Part shown: in pieces, positions 40,438-50,858 of the stretch | Position numbering within the stretch: position 1 is the first letter of the stretch | How the letters are laid out: each line of letters opens with the position of its first letter | Assembly: GCA_019925095.2 (NCBI GenBank) | Contig: CM034394.1 | Location: forward strand, 22,244,272 to 22,308,271 | Source: Dendrolimus kikuchii | Taxonomy: Eukaryota; Arthropoda; Insecta; Lepidoptera; Lasiocampidae | Direction: 5' to 3' | Length of the DNA: 64,000 nucleotides | Made by a program: the position numbers and the translations under genes | The notes under the pieces: generated by a model | Seen by the model: only the letters and a program-made list of their open reading frames with translations | What the model was told of the DNA's origin: nothing | The model's database searches: none

Positions 40438-40830
40438 TTAAACTATAAAGTTTAGTCCCAGACCGCTGTCTGTTGGAAACGTGCCCAAAAGACTTGCCAC
40501 ATTACCTCGCTGTATCGCAACGCTAATGCGTTGTCTGAGGTATAGACCAGTCTGGTCACGTGAGACGTCTACCAGGTTTTTCGTTATGTCTCGATAAAGT
40601 TTGTGCGCCTCAGGCCCCCATGGTCCCAGGGTCTCGACCTCAAAAGCCGCAAATATGTAACCATTTCCAAAGGCGGCATATTTGCGACATTTTAGGGCCT
40701 TCTGTTGTGCAGCAGCTGTACCAGCAGACATGCTTGTAGCTGAAAGATGGGACGCCGCCAGAGTATCGACGCAAGATCCATCCCATACTAAAGGGCCACC
40801 CATCCTCCAGGGCACCAATGACATACCATC
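40438..40830 (-). pseudogene. Retroelement C-terminal fragment, family F (best copy)
   Basis: Frame 40824-40438 (128 codons): AAAQQKALKCRKYAAFGNGY, FAAFEVETLGPWGPEAHKLY, RDITKNLVDVSRDQTGLYLR, QRISVAIQRGNVASLLGTFP. The xVETxGPWGxEA…RRLxxxTGDxRxxxYLxQRISxAIQRGNAAxxLGT block is the conserved end of a retroelement ORF seen widely in invertebrates. Intact frame to the stop; 5'-truncated. Clade not determinable here. Confidence 0.6.
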
Positions 40831-41620
40831 GGGTCTCTTGCCATCGCTTGAATCGCCATTGGAAATTATAAAAATTCTAGATTTATGACGCGATCTATGT
40901 CAAAATCTGTAAAAGTCAAATACTGTAAAATAATTCTTCTTCCAATTTCAATACAGTTTTTCTCTTCATTTATGTTCTGTCTGGTGAAATTCAACGGAAT
41001 CATTTTTCTTGAAAGTTCCATTAAGAATATTTTTTTTTCAACGTTATAAGCGTTATGTGTCCCGGTGGCAGGTAAAAGCGGATGAGTCGTGAACCGTCAA
41101 AGGTCACAAAAAGTAAAAGCCAATGCGAATTACAAGTCATTATTTCTACCTGAATAATTCTGATAGACTGTCCTTATTGGATGTTAGATATACATATAGT
41201 TGGAGATATGGATGTTAAGTCAAAATCAGAAATTTTCAGAATCAGCCGATTCTCTTCCTGTCAAGGGTAAGTGATTTTTTCAAAAATCTATGATTTTTCA
41301 AATGATGCCAGTTAAGTTTTCATCAAATTCGGCTTAGACTCCTTTAAGTATCTTCGCTATTTCGTATAGTTTAGGATTTGGCCTTGAAGACCCAAAAGAA
41401 AAATTCAGTCGGTATAGCAGTATATATTTTATACCTAAAGACTAATGATCTTGTTTATATTGAGTTAGAATAACTTTGTAAACTTCTTTAAGAACCTTAA
41501 AAAATCCTATAAACTTATTCTGACTCATATGAATAAGCCGCTAGTGCCCAGTTTGTAAAAAAAATAATGGTCAAATGAAAATGACTATTATTTAAGGGTT
41601 CCGTTATTATAGGGGAAGGT
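40831..41620. other. Spacer, nothing recognised
   Basis: AT-rich; no frames over 60 codons, no termini. Confidence 0.4.
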
Positions 41621-42022
41621 TTTCAAATTGGACAAGTACATTAACAATCTGCCTGTAAAACTTCAAGATGATATTTTGTTGCCATTCGTTTTTCCACTTG
41701 TCCGCTGAAGTTTCACTTCTACTATGTGTCCCAGCACACATTTCGATTTTTCGCAGGTTTACTGAAAATTATGATTTGGTTACGTTAGGTACATTTTAAT
41801 GAATGCACTTTTTTTAACATATTTTATTTCATCAAACAAAAAAACTGAATTCGATCCGGAACCAAAAAACGCATCCATAGTCTACTCTAAAATTATGCCG
41901 CCTCTCAACACGTCTAGTCTAAATTTATGCCGCTCCTGCACGCGGCCGTAACGCTTTTTCGTGACAGAAAAATCCTAAGACGTGCGGATCTTATAGGAGT
42001 CTATATAGAATCTATCTATATA
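41621..42022 (+). repeat. Dispersed repeat G, copy 1
   Basis: GGTTTTCAAATTGGACAAGT, TTTCACTTCTACTATGTGT, AATTCGATCCGGAACCA, CTAAATTTATGCCGCTCC and CGTAACGCTTTTTCGTGACA. Shared with 54554-54955. It is followed by a MITE and then the family's end TAGTCTATATAGAAGTTTCA (42287-42320). Confidence 0.6.
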
Positions 42023-42286
42023 GGCTGCGTTCCATTAGGGACTCACAACGACCACATTCACGACCGCGAGTTTTCCCGTTCCACTTGCTTCTTGGCGTAA
42101 CAATCGTAAATCCAAGTGGAACGGCTATTCGACCCACCTATTGACATGGGTCGTTGTGAGCGTTGTGTGATCGAAAATGATGACGTCATTAGTGACGTTT
42201 CGCCACGACCACAACGATCGCGGTCGCCTTGTGGTACGGCCAACTGAGTGTTTTGGGCGTTGTGAACTACTAATGGAACGCCCTGA
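42023..42286. mobile_element. MITE with GGCTGCGTTCCATTAG ends, nested in repeat G
   Basis: Left GGCTGCGTTCCATTAGGGAC and right TAATGGAACGCCCTGA (42271-42286) are inverted repeats; internal second-order repeats CACAACGACCAC / GGTCGTTGTGAGCG. About 264 bp, no coding. Ends of this kind recall PIF/Harbinger-type MITEs, but the duplication is not clear. Confidence 0.55.
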
Positions 42287-42320
42287 TAGTCTATATAGAA
42301 GTTTCACTTCAAAAAGCATT

Positions 42321-42754
42321 AATAACTCAAAGTATTCTATTAAACAAAGAAAAGATCTGAAACAAAAAGTAACAATACCAGAAATTAATCTTTACATTCG
42401 GCCCATATGTTAAATTGAAAATAGGAGAACATTGAAACTTCGCCTTTTTAGTCAATGTAGGAAAGATTAAACATTACGTCAAAACAAATAGGTTTTGTTT
42501 AATACGAACCGCTAAACGTTTACTCTCAAAACTCCATTTACCAAGTTCTAAACTCCATTATTATTTCAATTATTGTATCCCGAATTGTATTCAATGCGAA
42601 CATGGTAGAAAGGAATACCAATAGCATTTCCGAAGGTTTATTTACGAGTTAAGGGTTTAACAGACTTATCATCGTTGTCCTTATGTTAAATCCTTGTTGT
42701 TTGTTAAACAATAACAGTCGGTGGTGACTTTCATATAGGAGAGAGAAAGATAGA
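42321..42754. other. Spacer, nothing recognised
   Basis: AT-rich; short GAGA run at 42745. Confidence 0.4.
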
Positions 42755-42930
42755 GAGAGAGATAAGTCTTTATTGTACACCAAAACATGCAATTACAAAA
42801 ACAGACCATATTTTCAATATTTTCTAGGCGATACAATAGGCGGCCTTATCGCTCAAAGCGATCTCTTCCAGGTAACCTAAATCAAAAACAAATTTGAATC
42901 AGGCGATGTAGGTGGTGCAGGAAAAAGGCA
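42755..42930 (-). repeat. LINE 3' tail, family D
   Basis: AGTCTTTATTGTACACC, CGATACAATAGGCGGCCTTA and TCGCTCAAAGCGATCTCTTC, then CAGGCGATGTAGGTGGTGC; reverse orientation. Confidence 0.7.
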
Positions 42931-42954
42931 AGGGACACATAAGGATATTGGGCC

Positions 42955-43415
42955 CGGGCACCCGCTTACCAGATTGACCCTCTCGACTTTGTCCAGCGTC
43001 GCCGATCCCATACTAACAGGCGGTTTAGAATCTCTTAACATCCGGAGTGACTTTGTGTTCCTCTGTGCATTTTGTACAACCGGGAGTGTTCCGAGGAATT
43101 GTTTGGTCTGGTGCCTACGAGTAACTTTTACAATCGCACCGCTTGCTAGCGACGGGATGTTCCCATTTCCTTGAGTTCTCACGCTCAACTACGAAACGGT
43201 TTTCTAGAATATTTAATCCGCGTACAACAATGATCTGGAGGGAACTTCTTGCGCGGTTTTTCCCTTGCGCTATGATATAGGTTTTTTTTAAGAAGGGCAT
43301 TATAAAAATGTTTAGAGGTCGGCAACGTTTTAACGACACTCCTAGTGTTGCAAATGTCAATAGGTGACGGTAACCACTTTCCATCAGGTGGGCCGTCTGC
43401 CTGTTTGCCTTTAAT
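42955..43415 (+). pseudogene. LINE J1 C-terminus and tail, decayed
   Basis: GGCACCCGCTTACCAGATTG, CCATACTAACAGGCGGTTTA, ATCTGGAGGGAACTTC, then GGTCGGCAACGTTTTAACGA and GGGCCGTCTGCCTGTTTGCC. Same regions as 32802-33337 but with many indels. 3' end lacks a clear poly-A. Confidence 0.65.
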
Positions 43416-43421
43416 TTAAAA

Positions 43422-43573
43422 AAGAATACTTTTCATCCTAAAAAATGGGATAGAGTCAGGGATATAAAGTTAAGTATGATAAGCACGAATAGCGCCTAGA
43501 TTAGGTTTGACGCGCAGTGACGTTCTTTTAAAAACCCCAGTTTATTATATAAGTAACTAGGGTTAAACTCTAG
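43422..43573 (+). mobile_element. Helitron-like fragment
   Basis: GAATACTTTTCATCCTAAAA to GGGTTAAACTCTAG|T; same 3' end as the element at 1668-2083. Directly abuts the J1 copy. Confidence 0.5.
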
Positions 43574-44331
43574 TTTTAACCCTAAAAATTATCTAGGCGC
43601 TATTCCTCCACAGAAAGTTCCGAGTTTTCCCGCAACAACTATCCCGGCAATTCCGGGATGAAAAGTGTCTTGTTGATTCTCGGTATTAATACTATATATT
43701 TAGCTTTCAACAACTTTGGTACCGTAGTTCAGCCGTGATAGCGTAACAGACAGATAGACGTATTTTAGGATTTATAATATTATTATGGAGTACACCAAGT
43801 CATTGCCGTCGATTTATTATTAGCGTCATAAAATAGGTATTTTTATTACAAATTACATTTTCTACTATTTTTCTTAAGACTAAATATTTAATGTACTAGA
43901 CCAAGCAAATCTGCTACGTAGTATATTTAGTATAGGAATAAAAAAAAATTGTATTCATTAATGTAGTCAAAATAATGTAGTAACAAAACGAATTTTTACA
44001 ACTTGCACCACAAAGACAACTGTCTTACAATGTACGTAACCTACGATTATGTTGTGCTGTCTGTCGTACATCGTACGTAGGCATGAAATTTTCCTACATG
44101 TCTTGTAATTATTCAAAAACACTTCTTTAAATGTTAATTATGTATTAGCGTACTGTACATATTATAATAATTAAAACTACACGTGTGACGACGAATTAAT
44201 ATCGAAAAAAAAATACATTATAAAACAAAAGAACATCGATAAAGTTCTTAATTTAAAAAATACATATTATGGCCTGTCCATGGCCTTATTAAGCAGCACA
44301 AAAACTTTTTGGTGTAGATTCTAACAATTAC
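43574..44331. other. AT-rich spacer
   Basis: Nothing beyond homopolymers and simple AT sequence. Confidence 0.4.
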
Positions 44332-44634
44332 AGCGGTCTACAAAAAAGACTGGTCTGTACTTTTGACCAGACTTTTTTTGCAATTCACTTGGATTTTTAA
44401 GGGTTTATGGGCCAAATGGGCTTGAGCGGAATACAGCGGATTAAAATACATAAAAATCGTACCTGACCCAGTTTTATGAAACTTTTTTTAATCGTCAAAA
44501 TTTATTTTTTTGCCATTTTTTTTTCAGTGCAATTTACTCAAAACTGACCCCAGATTTTGATTTAGCGCATTAAAATACATAAGAATAGATGAGTCTGGTC
44601 AAAAGTACAGATCACTTTATTTTTGTGCGCCGGT
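44332..44634. mobile_element. MITE family M1, copy 1
   Basis: Left AAAAGACTGGTCTGTACTTT…GACCAGAC and right GTCTGGTCAAAAGTACAGAT… are inverted; outer ends GCGGTCTACAAAAAA and TTTTTGTGCGCCGGT. ~303 bp. The two halves also resemble each other internally (AAAATACATAAAAAT / AAAATACATAAGAAT). No transposase. Confidence 0.6.
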
Positions 44635-45261
44635 GATATCACACAGTTGGGATCTTAACTCTTGCTAAATACGTTAATGCTAAGTGTTCATGTAGGTTAT
44701 GGATAAATTGGATACCACGACAATTTTTTCCTGAGAAATATAGTTTATCCTTAAACAATCACAAAACTAGAAACTAATCACAAGGCTCGGATAGAAGTGT
44801 TTGTTCAGCTGAACTCTATTTGTTCTTAATTAGACTCTTAGGAGCTTTCGGTGAAGCTATCTTAAACTGGCAACATTGGACCTTTGTGTTGGAGGTTAGT
44901 TTAATTCTTAAATAATATTTTGTTACGAAACTTCAGTCGTCTAATAGAAACTAGTATTAATGGCTTTTAGTCATCATCTTTACACGCGGCTTGGTTTGCG
45001 TCTAGTCGATTATAGTAACAATGATAAAATCAGTGTCATTGTTAGGGAACGGCGAGAGTATTCTTCACATTTATTTTAAACAGATTAGTGGATTTCACAG
45101 ATTGGTTAATGCGATATGCATGTTTCATCACGATGATTTTCTATACAGAGAAAAAACTGCCTTATCTTCCCGGCTAGAGAATAGTTTTTCATTGTATACT
45201 ACAGTACACTGTACACTACGCTGACTCAAATGCTTAAGTTATTTTGAGTCGTCACACTAAT
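44635..45261. other. Spacer, nothing recognised
   Basis: AT-rich; a 67-codon frame at 45021 has no features. Confidence 0.4.
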
Positions 45262-45461
45262 GGCCTGGCCACGGTATTGTTGCTGTGAGCGACAGCTAAG
45301 TGCGACGCGATAAAAACAAAAGTAAGCGTTGGAGCCATCGCCGACCAAGAATAGAATAAAAAACAAAAGTATAAAAATGTATGAAGCATGCCACGACTTG
45401 TCATGTGTGATGCCAACCACTTCGTGTCACTCGTCGCTAAACCCGAGTCCGTGGCCAGGCC
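45262..45461. mobile_element. 200-bp MITE with GGCCTGGCCACGG ends
   Basis: GGCCTGGCCACGG (45262-) and its reverse CCGTGGCCAGGCC (to 45461) bound 200 bp; the next ~10 inner bases match partly (GTGAGCGAC / GTCGCTAAA). No ORF. Host duplication not clear. Confidence 0.6.
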
Positions 45462-45499
45462 GTAAGTATGACATTCACGTGATTAGTGCGAAATGTCTT

Positions 45500-46232
45500 G
45501 GTAGTTCATGTACGATGTACTTTTAGGAACCGATTCTCACACTGTACTATAAGATTAGTTTCATATAAGCAAACGTTAATCGATTTACTAGTTCACATGT
45601 TTAGCGCTCAGCATGCTTGTCAGTGATTCGACAGCCTTATGTAGTTCACAAACAATGAACTATTAGGAACCGATTCCCTACACTGTACTAAAAAAAATGT
45701 TTCACATTACCAAATGTTGATCGATCTATTAGTTCACATGGTAAGCGCTCAGCACGCTAGTCAGTGATCCGACAGCCTTATGTAGTTCACGGACGATGAA
45801 CTATTAGGAATCGATTCCCTACACTGTATTAAAAAAAATGTTTCACATTACCAAATGTGGATCGATCTATTAGTTCACATGGTAAGCGCTCAGCACGCTA
45901 GTCAGTGGTTCGACAGCCTTATATAGTTCACAGACGATGAACTATTAGGAACCGATTCCCTAGACTGTACTAAAAGAAATGTTTCACATTGCTAAACGTT
46001 AATCGATCTATTAGTTCACATAGTTAGTGCTCAGCACACCAATCAGTTATCCGACAGCCTTATGTAGTTCACGGACGATGAACTATTAGGAACCGATTCC
46101 CTACTCTGTACTAAAAAAAATGTTTCACATTACCAAATGTGGATCGATCTGTTAGTTCACATGGTAAGCGCTCAGCACGCCAGTCAGCGATACGACAGCC
46201 TTATGCAGTTCACGAACGATGAACTATTAAGA
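45500..46232. repeat. Tandem array, five ~141-bp units
   Basis: The anchor AGGAACCGATTC recurs at 45525, 45665, 45806, 45947 and 46088, spacing 140-141 bp. Unit words: AATGTTTCACATTACCAAAT, GATCGATCTATTAGTTCACA, GCGCTCAGCACGCTAGTCAG, CGACAGCCTTATGTAGTTCA. Outer units are most diverged, central ones most alike, as in an array kept similar by unequal exchange. No coding. Confidence 0.85.
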
Positions 46233-46261
46233 AGATCGAAAAGCTCTTGTGTCTGAATAGT

Positions 46262-46375
46262 TTTTTTATTGCGAGCTGGCAAACAACCAGACAGCCCATC
46301 AGATGGAAAGTGCTTACCGTCCCCTATAGACGTTTGCAACGCCATAAGCGAAGCCAGTTCGTTGCCAGCCTTTAA
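46262..46375 (-). repeat. J1-related LINE tail fragment
   Basis: TTTTTATTGCGAGCTGGCAA, CCCATCAGATGGAAAGTGCT, CCCTATAGACGTTTGCAACG: reverse of the J1-type tail, then an unrelated GA-rich stretch. Confidence 0.55.
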
Positions 46376-46542
46376 GATGGAATAGGAGTTGGTAGAATAG
46401 GAGAGATGGGGTAAAGGGGAGCGGTGGGATAGAGAAGATTAAAACAGAAGGAATTGGATAGACGGGATGTGATAGGGAGAAGAGGACGTAAGTCATCGGA
46501 ACTCATTGATCGCACGAAACACGATTAGCTCAATACTAAACA

Positions 46543-46990
46543 TTTCAGAAAGAAAGAAGATAGAACATTATTTTATTAAGGACAAATTACATTGGATAGT
46601 GTAGGTATAATTGTTTTTATTTTATTTTTTTTATTGCAGGAGTCCAGCAGACAGACAGACGGCCCACTTGATGGAAAGCGGTTACCATCGTCTATGGACA
46701 TTTGCAACACCAAAGAAGCTACAAATGCGCTGCTGCGCTCTTAACGGAGACTGGAACCTGGTCACTAATGCCGGAACACAACTCAAGGTTGTTATGGCGA
46801 CATACTTTAGACCAGTGGCTACCAAGCCATCCAGTCGGGCAAATGCCCTACCACCTGGCAATTTTTTTTAAATTTTTTAACAAATTTAAAATTAAAGTAA
46901 CATAATCTTGTCCTAAAAGGGGCATCAGTCTCAGCATAATGGTGGTCTGTTATAACCAGCGCTGATCTTCCGCTGAGTCCTTAAAGTATT
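46543..46990 (-). repeat. LINE family E tail, interrupted by SINE copy K
   Basis: Right-hand family-E words CTTGTCCTAAAAGGGGCATC and CAGCGCTGATCTTCCGC at 46905-46985 and left-hand GAAAGAAAGAAGATAGAAC…TTAAGGACAAATTACATTGG at 46551-46594 are parts of one tail; SINE copy K sits between them. Confidence 0.6.
46621..46860 (-). repeat. SINE-like family S1, copy K (5'-truncated)
   Basis: Plus strand T-run plus TTGCAGGAGTCCAGCAGACA to TGCCCTACCACCTGGC. The sense 5' third is missing; tail complete. Inserted in family-E LINE tail. Confidence 0.75.
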
Positions 46991-47066
46991 GTCACGGCAG
47001 ACATTACATCATTGCAAAGCATGAAAGTAGAATCTTAAATAATATATTTATATATATACATATATA

Positions 47067-47262
<196 letters not shown>

Positions 47263-48002
47263 TACGTATTATATAGAAGAACTAGGGAAAATAATAATCA
47301 TAATTTCACGCCAATATTCTATGAGAGCGAGGTATCACAGTGATCCATGCGGTTTCAAGAGTTCTCTACGACGTAAGTTTAGTACCATAGTACTATTATG
47401 TATTATGTATTACTATGTGAATCAGTTCAGTGACCGAAATGTACTAAAAAGGAGCGCACAGTAGGATGATCGAATAAGCACAAGACTACTAACACGACTT
47501 TATGAAAAGAGCAACTTAAAAATCCGGAAATATAACAATTTCCGTAATTAGGAATATTCATATGCACACAATGTTTGCTTAAAGCACACTTATTCAAACA
47601 AATTCGCCAAGTATTCCGTACACTCTGAATATGCCTACATGCCGAAATATGCTTTGACCTAAATCGCACATGCGCGTTCTCTCTCTAAATTTTACATAAA
47701 GTCACCGAAAATTTTTCCGTGTGTGATACGGTACAGCGCAATGCGGTACGGCGGGCAAATATTGCCGCGATACGCCTCGCTGGGCATTTAGTGTTGAGCA
47801 TTACAGCGTACAGACGGACCTTCGTGACCATAAAGCGGTCGTTATCAAATATATGGAAATAGAAAACTCGCTGTTTGGTCAAACAGATATCAAATATTTC
47901 GACTGGTGTAAAATCTATTTTTGAACATGTAATTTTAGTACATGCTGTTTTTGAGAGTATGTTAATAAATTTATTTTTCTTAAATCGCACCATGTTTTTT
48001 AA
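47263..48002. other. Spacer, nothing recognised
   Basis: No element or frame supported. 47690-47830 is less AT-rich, without features. Confidence 0.4.
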
Positions 48003-48273
48003 AGCTGGAGTACAGCAAACAGGCGGACGTCCTACTTAATACAGAGGACCTGTCTAGAATGGTGCCTTCGTCCTCCTTTTACCATCGCATCGTACGCCAT
48101 GGGCTGGGCGTTCATACCCACTTCCTAGAGCCACTTCACTCTTGTACTTGTTTCTTCCAGGCCGGCAGCGCGTTAGTGGCATCTCTGGTGTTGAAAACGT
48201 CCATAGGCGACGGTAACCGCTTTCCATCAGGTGGACCGTCTACCTGTCTGCTGCTCTACTCCAGCTATAAAAA
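48003..48273 (+). pseudogene. J1-subfamily LINE end with inverted termini
   Basis: Coding remnant MVPSSSFYHRIVRHGLGVHT, HFLEPLHS then the J1-type UTR CATCTCTGGTGTTGAAAACG, GGTGGACCGTCTACCTGTCT, ending CTCTACTCCAGCTATAAAAA. The start TTTAAAGCTGGAGTACAGCA and CAAACAGGCGGACGTCC is the reverse of that same end, so a short inverted copy of the tail caps the 5' side. Confidence 0.6.
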
Positions 48274-49499
48274 AAGGACCTGGAATCATTGATGCTGGTA
48301 TACAACTTAGTTAAAATCAGACCTTCTATAAATTGCCGACTTTTCATACATTGCCAGTGGCATATATTTACTTACAAAAGTGAAAACTTGGGTTTAGTGG
48401 TTTCGATATATATTATGTTTATATCTTCATCATGGATTTGTACGTAAATTGATTCTCATGAAATTTGATATATCGGTAGATATCGAAGTGCGTAGACTGC
48501 TGTCTATGGCAAATGCCCGTGAATACTGCTTGTATTAGCCAAATTAAACGTGCGTTTAACAAAAATGATGTCATATACAAAGAATAAAAAATCGTCTTTG
48601 TATTTGAAAGGATTGAGGCTTTCAAAGATTCTTACATACTACCGAAAATCCCGCTTTCGTTGAATATATACGAACAAAATCTCCGAACGTGCAAAGCCTG
48701 CCATAGGCTTTGGCTATGGTTGCAAACTTTCTATCTCAGGCAAAGAGCCTCTCTGCGAAATACGAGCGAGACATGCAAATCTTTTAAAATTTACAACGCA
48801 ATAAAATAGATGTTGAATTTTATATTTATCACTTGTAAGGTGCGCGTTATTTTGTAACGTTATGGATGAAAAATCTAAGCAAATATAACATGGATATTCA
48901 AGGGACAACTTTAGAACTGATCTTAATAACACCCAAACCAGAGTAAATATTGGAAACGAGCCTACCAGGAATCGAAAGTTCCAGTGAGCCAAGCTCTATA
49001 GCTCATTAGGTAAGGATGATGGTGATATTTAGTATAACAGTGTTTTCAAAATACAATAACGTCTTGTAAGGCAAACTTAAATAACGACAACACCGAAGGA
49101 TAACATCAGTGCAGGGGCAGTAAGTGAAATGTAAGGGAGGGATTTAAAAAAAAAAACGTGTAACATATATATTATGTATGTATAATCTGATAAGCCTAGA
49201 AACACTTAACCTTAGGAAAGACATCGTGTCTCTTTACGTCTTCTACCATCTGTATTATAAGATGACGAATGAAGATGAGAGATAATGGAATATTCTAAGG
49301 AATTGTTCTAAATGCTCGTTCCGTTTCTACCATCATATCAGGCATCATCGGATGGGGGTTCAATGATTGTCCTCATTTCCTGGCCTGGAATAAGTTTTTA
49401 TCTAAGATTTTCTCGCAGCATTAGGGTATGAAGTTTTGTCAAAAAGTATATTTTTTCGGACTGGAAGTGTGTTGATAACAACTCTGATATTGAAAATGT
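48274..49499. other. Spacer, nothing recognised
   Basis: AT-rich; 49200-49440 has decayed LINE-like text (CTTTACGTCTTCTACC) that I cannot place firmly. Confidence 0.35.
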
Positions 49500-49625
49500 C
49501 TCTTTTACATTTCTTTCACCTTCTGCCAATTATATGGGGTCGGCAAAATATGTCTTTTCCGTACATACTCCTGTATTCTATCATACGTCCTGTCACATCA
49601 CAAATCATCATATTATTATTAATTT
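49500..49625 (-). pseudogene. RTE-type LINE tail (R-b)
   Basis: Plus strand TCACCTTCTGCCAATTATAT, GGGGTCGGCAAAATATGTCT, then GTCACATCACAAATCATCAT; reverse of the KTCCADP-type end at 22405. Confidence 0.55.
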
Positions 49626-49639
49626 GTGGGATGTGAATT

Positions 49640-50034
49640 CAAAAATACCGTCGGAATTATCACGAAGTTTATTAGAGGTATAAACACGTAATTCACAGTT
49701 CTTACGAGTACAACAAGTCTAAAACGAAGAGCAGAAAATCGTAATCATATAAATCGCGCAAAGTCCATCGTTATAAGATACTCGCTCCGAAAGTACATTA
49801 GGTAATGCTTCCTTCGATCGTAGTCGAAAGAAGACTGACTAGTTGCTTGACTCACTGATCTTATCCATTTGTAAATTAGACATGGCCTCCTAGCAACATG
49901 CCCACCATTCCTTTGAATTCTCAATTTATAAGCTTTATGGTTTCCATGAATTTGCATGAAATACGAATAAAAGGAATATTTTAATTTTATGAAGTCTTGC
50001 GGCGGCGCCAGCAATAGATTAGAACGAACAATAA
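49640..50034 (-). repeat. Diverged LTR T1-like remnant
   Basis: ATACCGTCGGAATTATCACG, TTTATTAGAGGTATAAACAC, AATCGCGCAAAGTCCATCGT and TGACTCACTGATCTTATCC parallel the T1 LTR in order. Ends not preserved. Confidence 0.4.
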
Positions 50035-50035
50035 G

Positions 50036-50100
50036 TTTGCATCGATATTGCAAATGTCTATAGGCGATGATAACCATATTCCATCATTCCATCATGTGGA
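50036..50100 (+). repeat. J1/S1 tail fragment
   Basis: ATATTGCAAATGTCTATAGG, CGATGATAACCATATTCCAT, CATCATGTGGATCG: short remnant of the shared tail. Confidence 0.5.
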
Positions 50101-50548
50101 TCGAAGAAATCTTTGATCTGTAAGACCGCAAACCCTCTCAGAAGTTATTTACTTTCATTTCTTCCCTTCTTCAAGAGAATATTAAGTATTAGAAACAATT
50201 TGCCGAAAGCGAGGTTCACTTACAACTCTAAAACCTTATGTATCTCATTCTCTGAATACCAAATGCAATTACGGCGCTCACTGACTAAAAGCTGTCATGT
50301 ATTATACGATCACAGGTGAAACTTTGTAGAGGGAAGGTATAAGGATTTAACTTAATCTGAATGTTTCACCGAAACGCTATTAAATAACAAATTGTTCATG
50401 GAAAACCTAATTTAGCGAATGCCAGCTTATAATTAACAAAGAACAGAATGAACGCCCTAAGATATGAATCGGCTTAAATTACAAACCTATAAGTATAAGG
50501 GCCTCACACACTCACCAATTAAACTACAAAATGGCCTGGTTAGCTTAT
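50101..50548. other. Spacer, nothing recognised
   Basis: AT-rich. Confidence 0.4.
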
Positions 50549-50858
50549 ATATCCGTGCAGGAGAAAGAATACAAGTTCCCGCGGCCGGGCGGCCTGTCGT
50601 TAGAGGCGACAAAACAACCCACAGCCAGGTGGTAGGGTATTTGCTCGACTGGATGGCGACCACCTCTAGTCTAGAGTATGCCGCCATAACAACCTTGTGT
50701 TGTGTTCCGGCATTAGTGACCAGGTTCCAGTCTCCTTTAAGAGAGCAGCAGTACATTTGTAGAACCTTCGGTGTTTGAAATATCTATAGGCAATGGTAAC
50801 CGCTTTCCATCAAGTGGCCCGTCTGTCTGTCTGCTGAACTCCTGCAATAAAAAAAAAT
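50549..50858 (+). repeat. SINE-like family S1, copy L
   Basis: ATATCCGTGCAGGAGAAAGA to CTCCTGCAATAAAAAAAA, with an 8-bp deletion in the 5' motif (CAGGAACGGAG reduced to CAGGAG). Confidence 0.8.
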
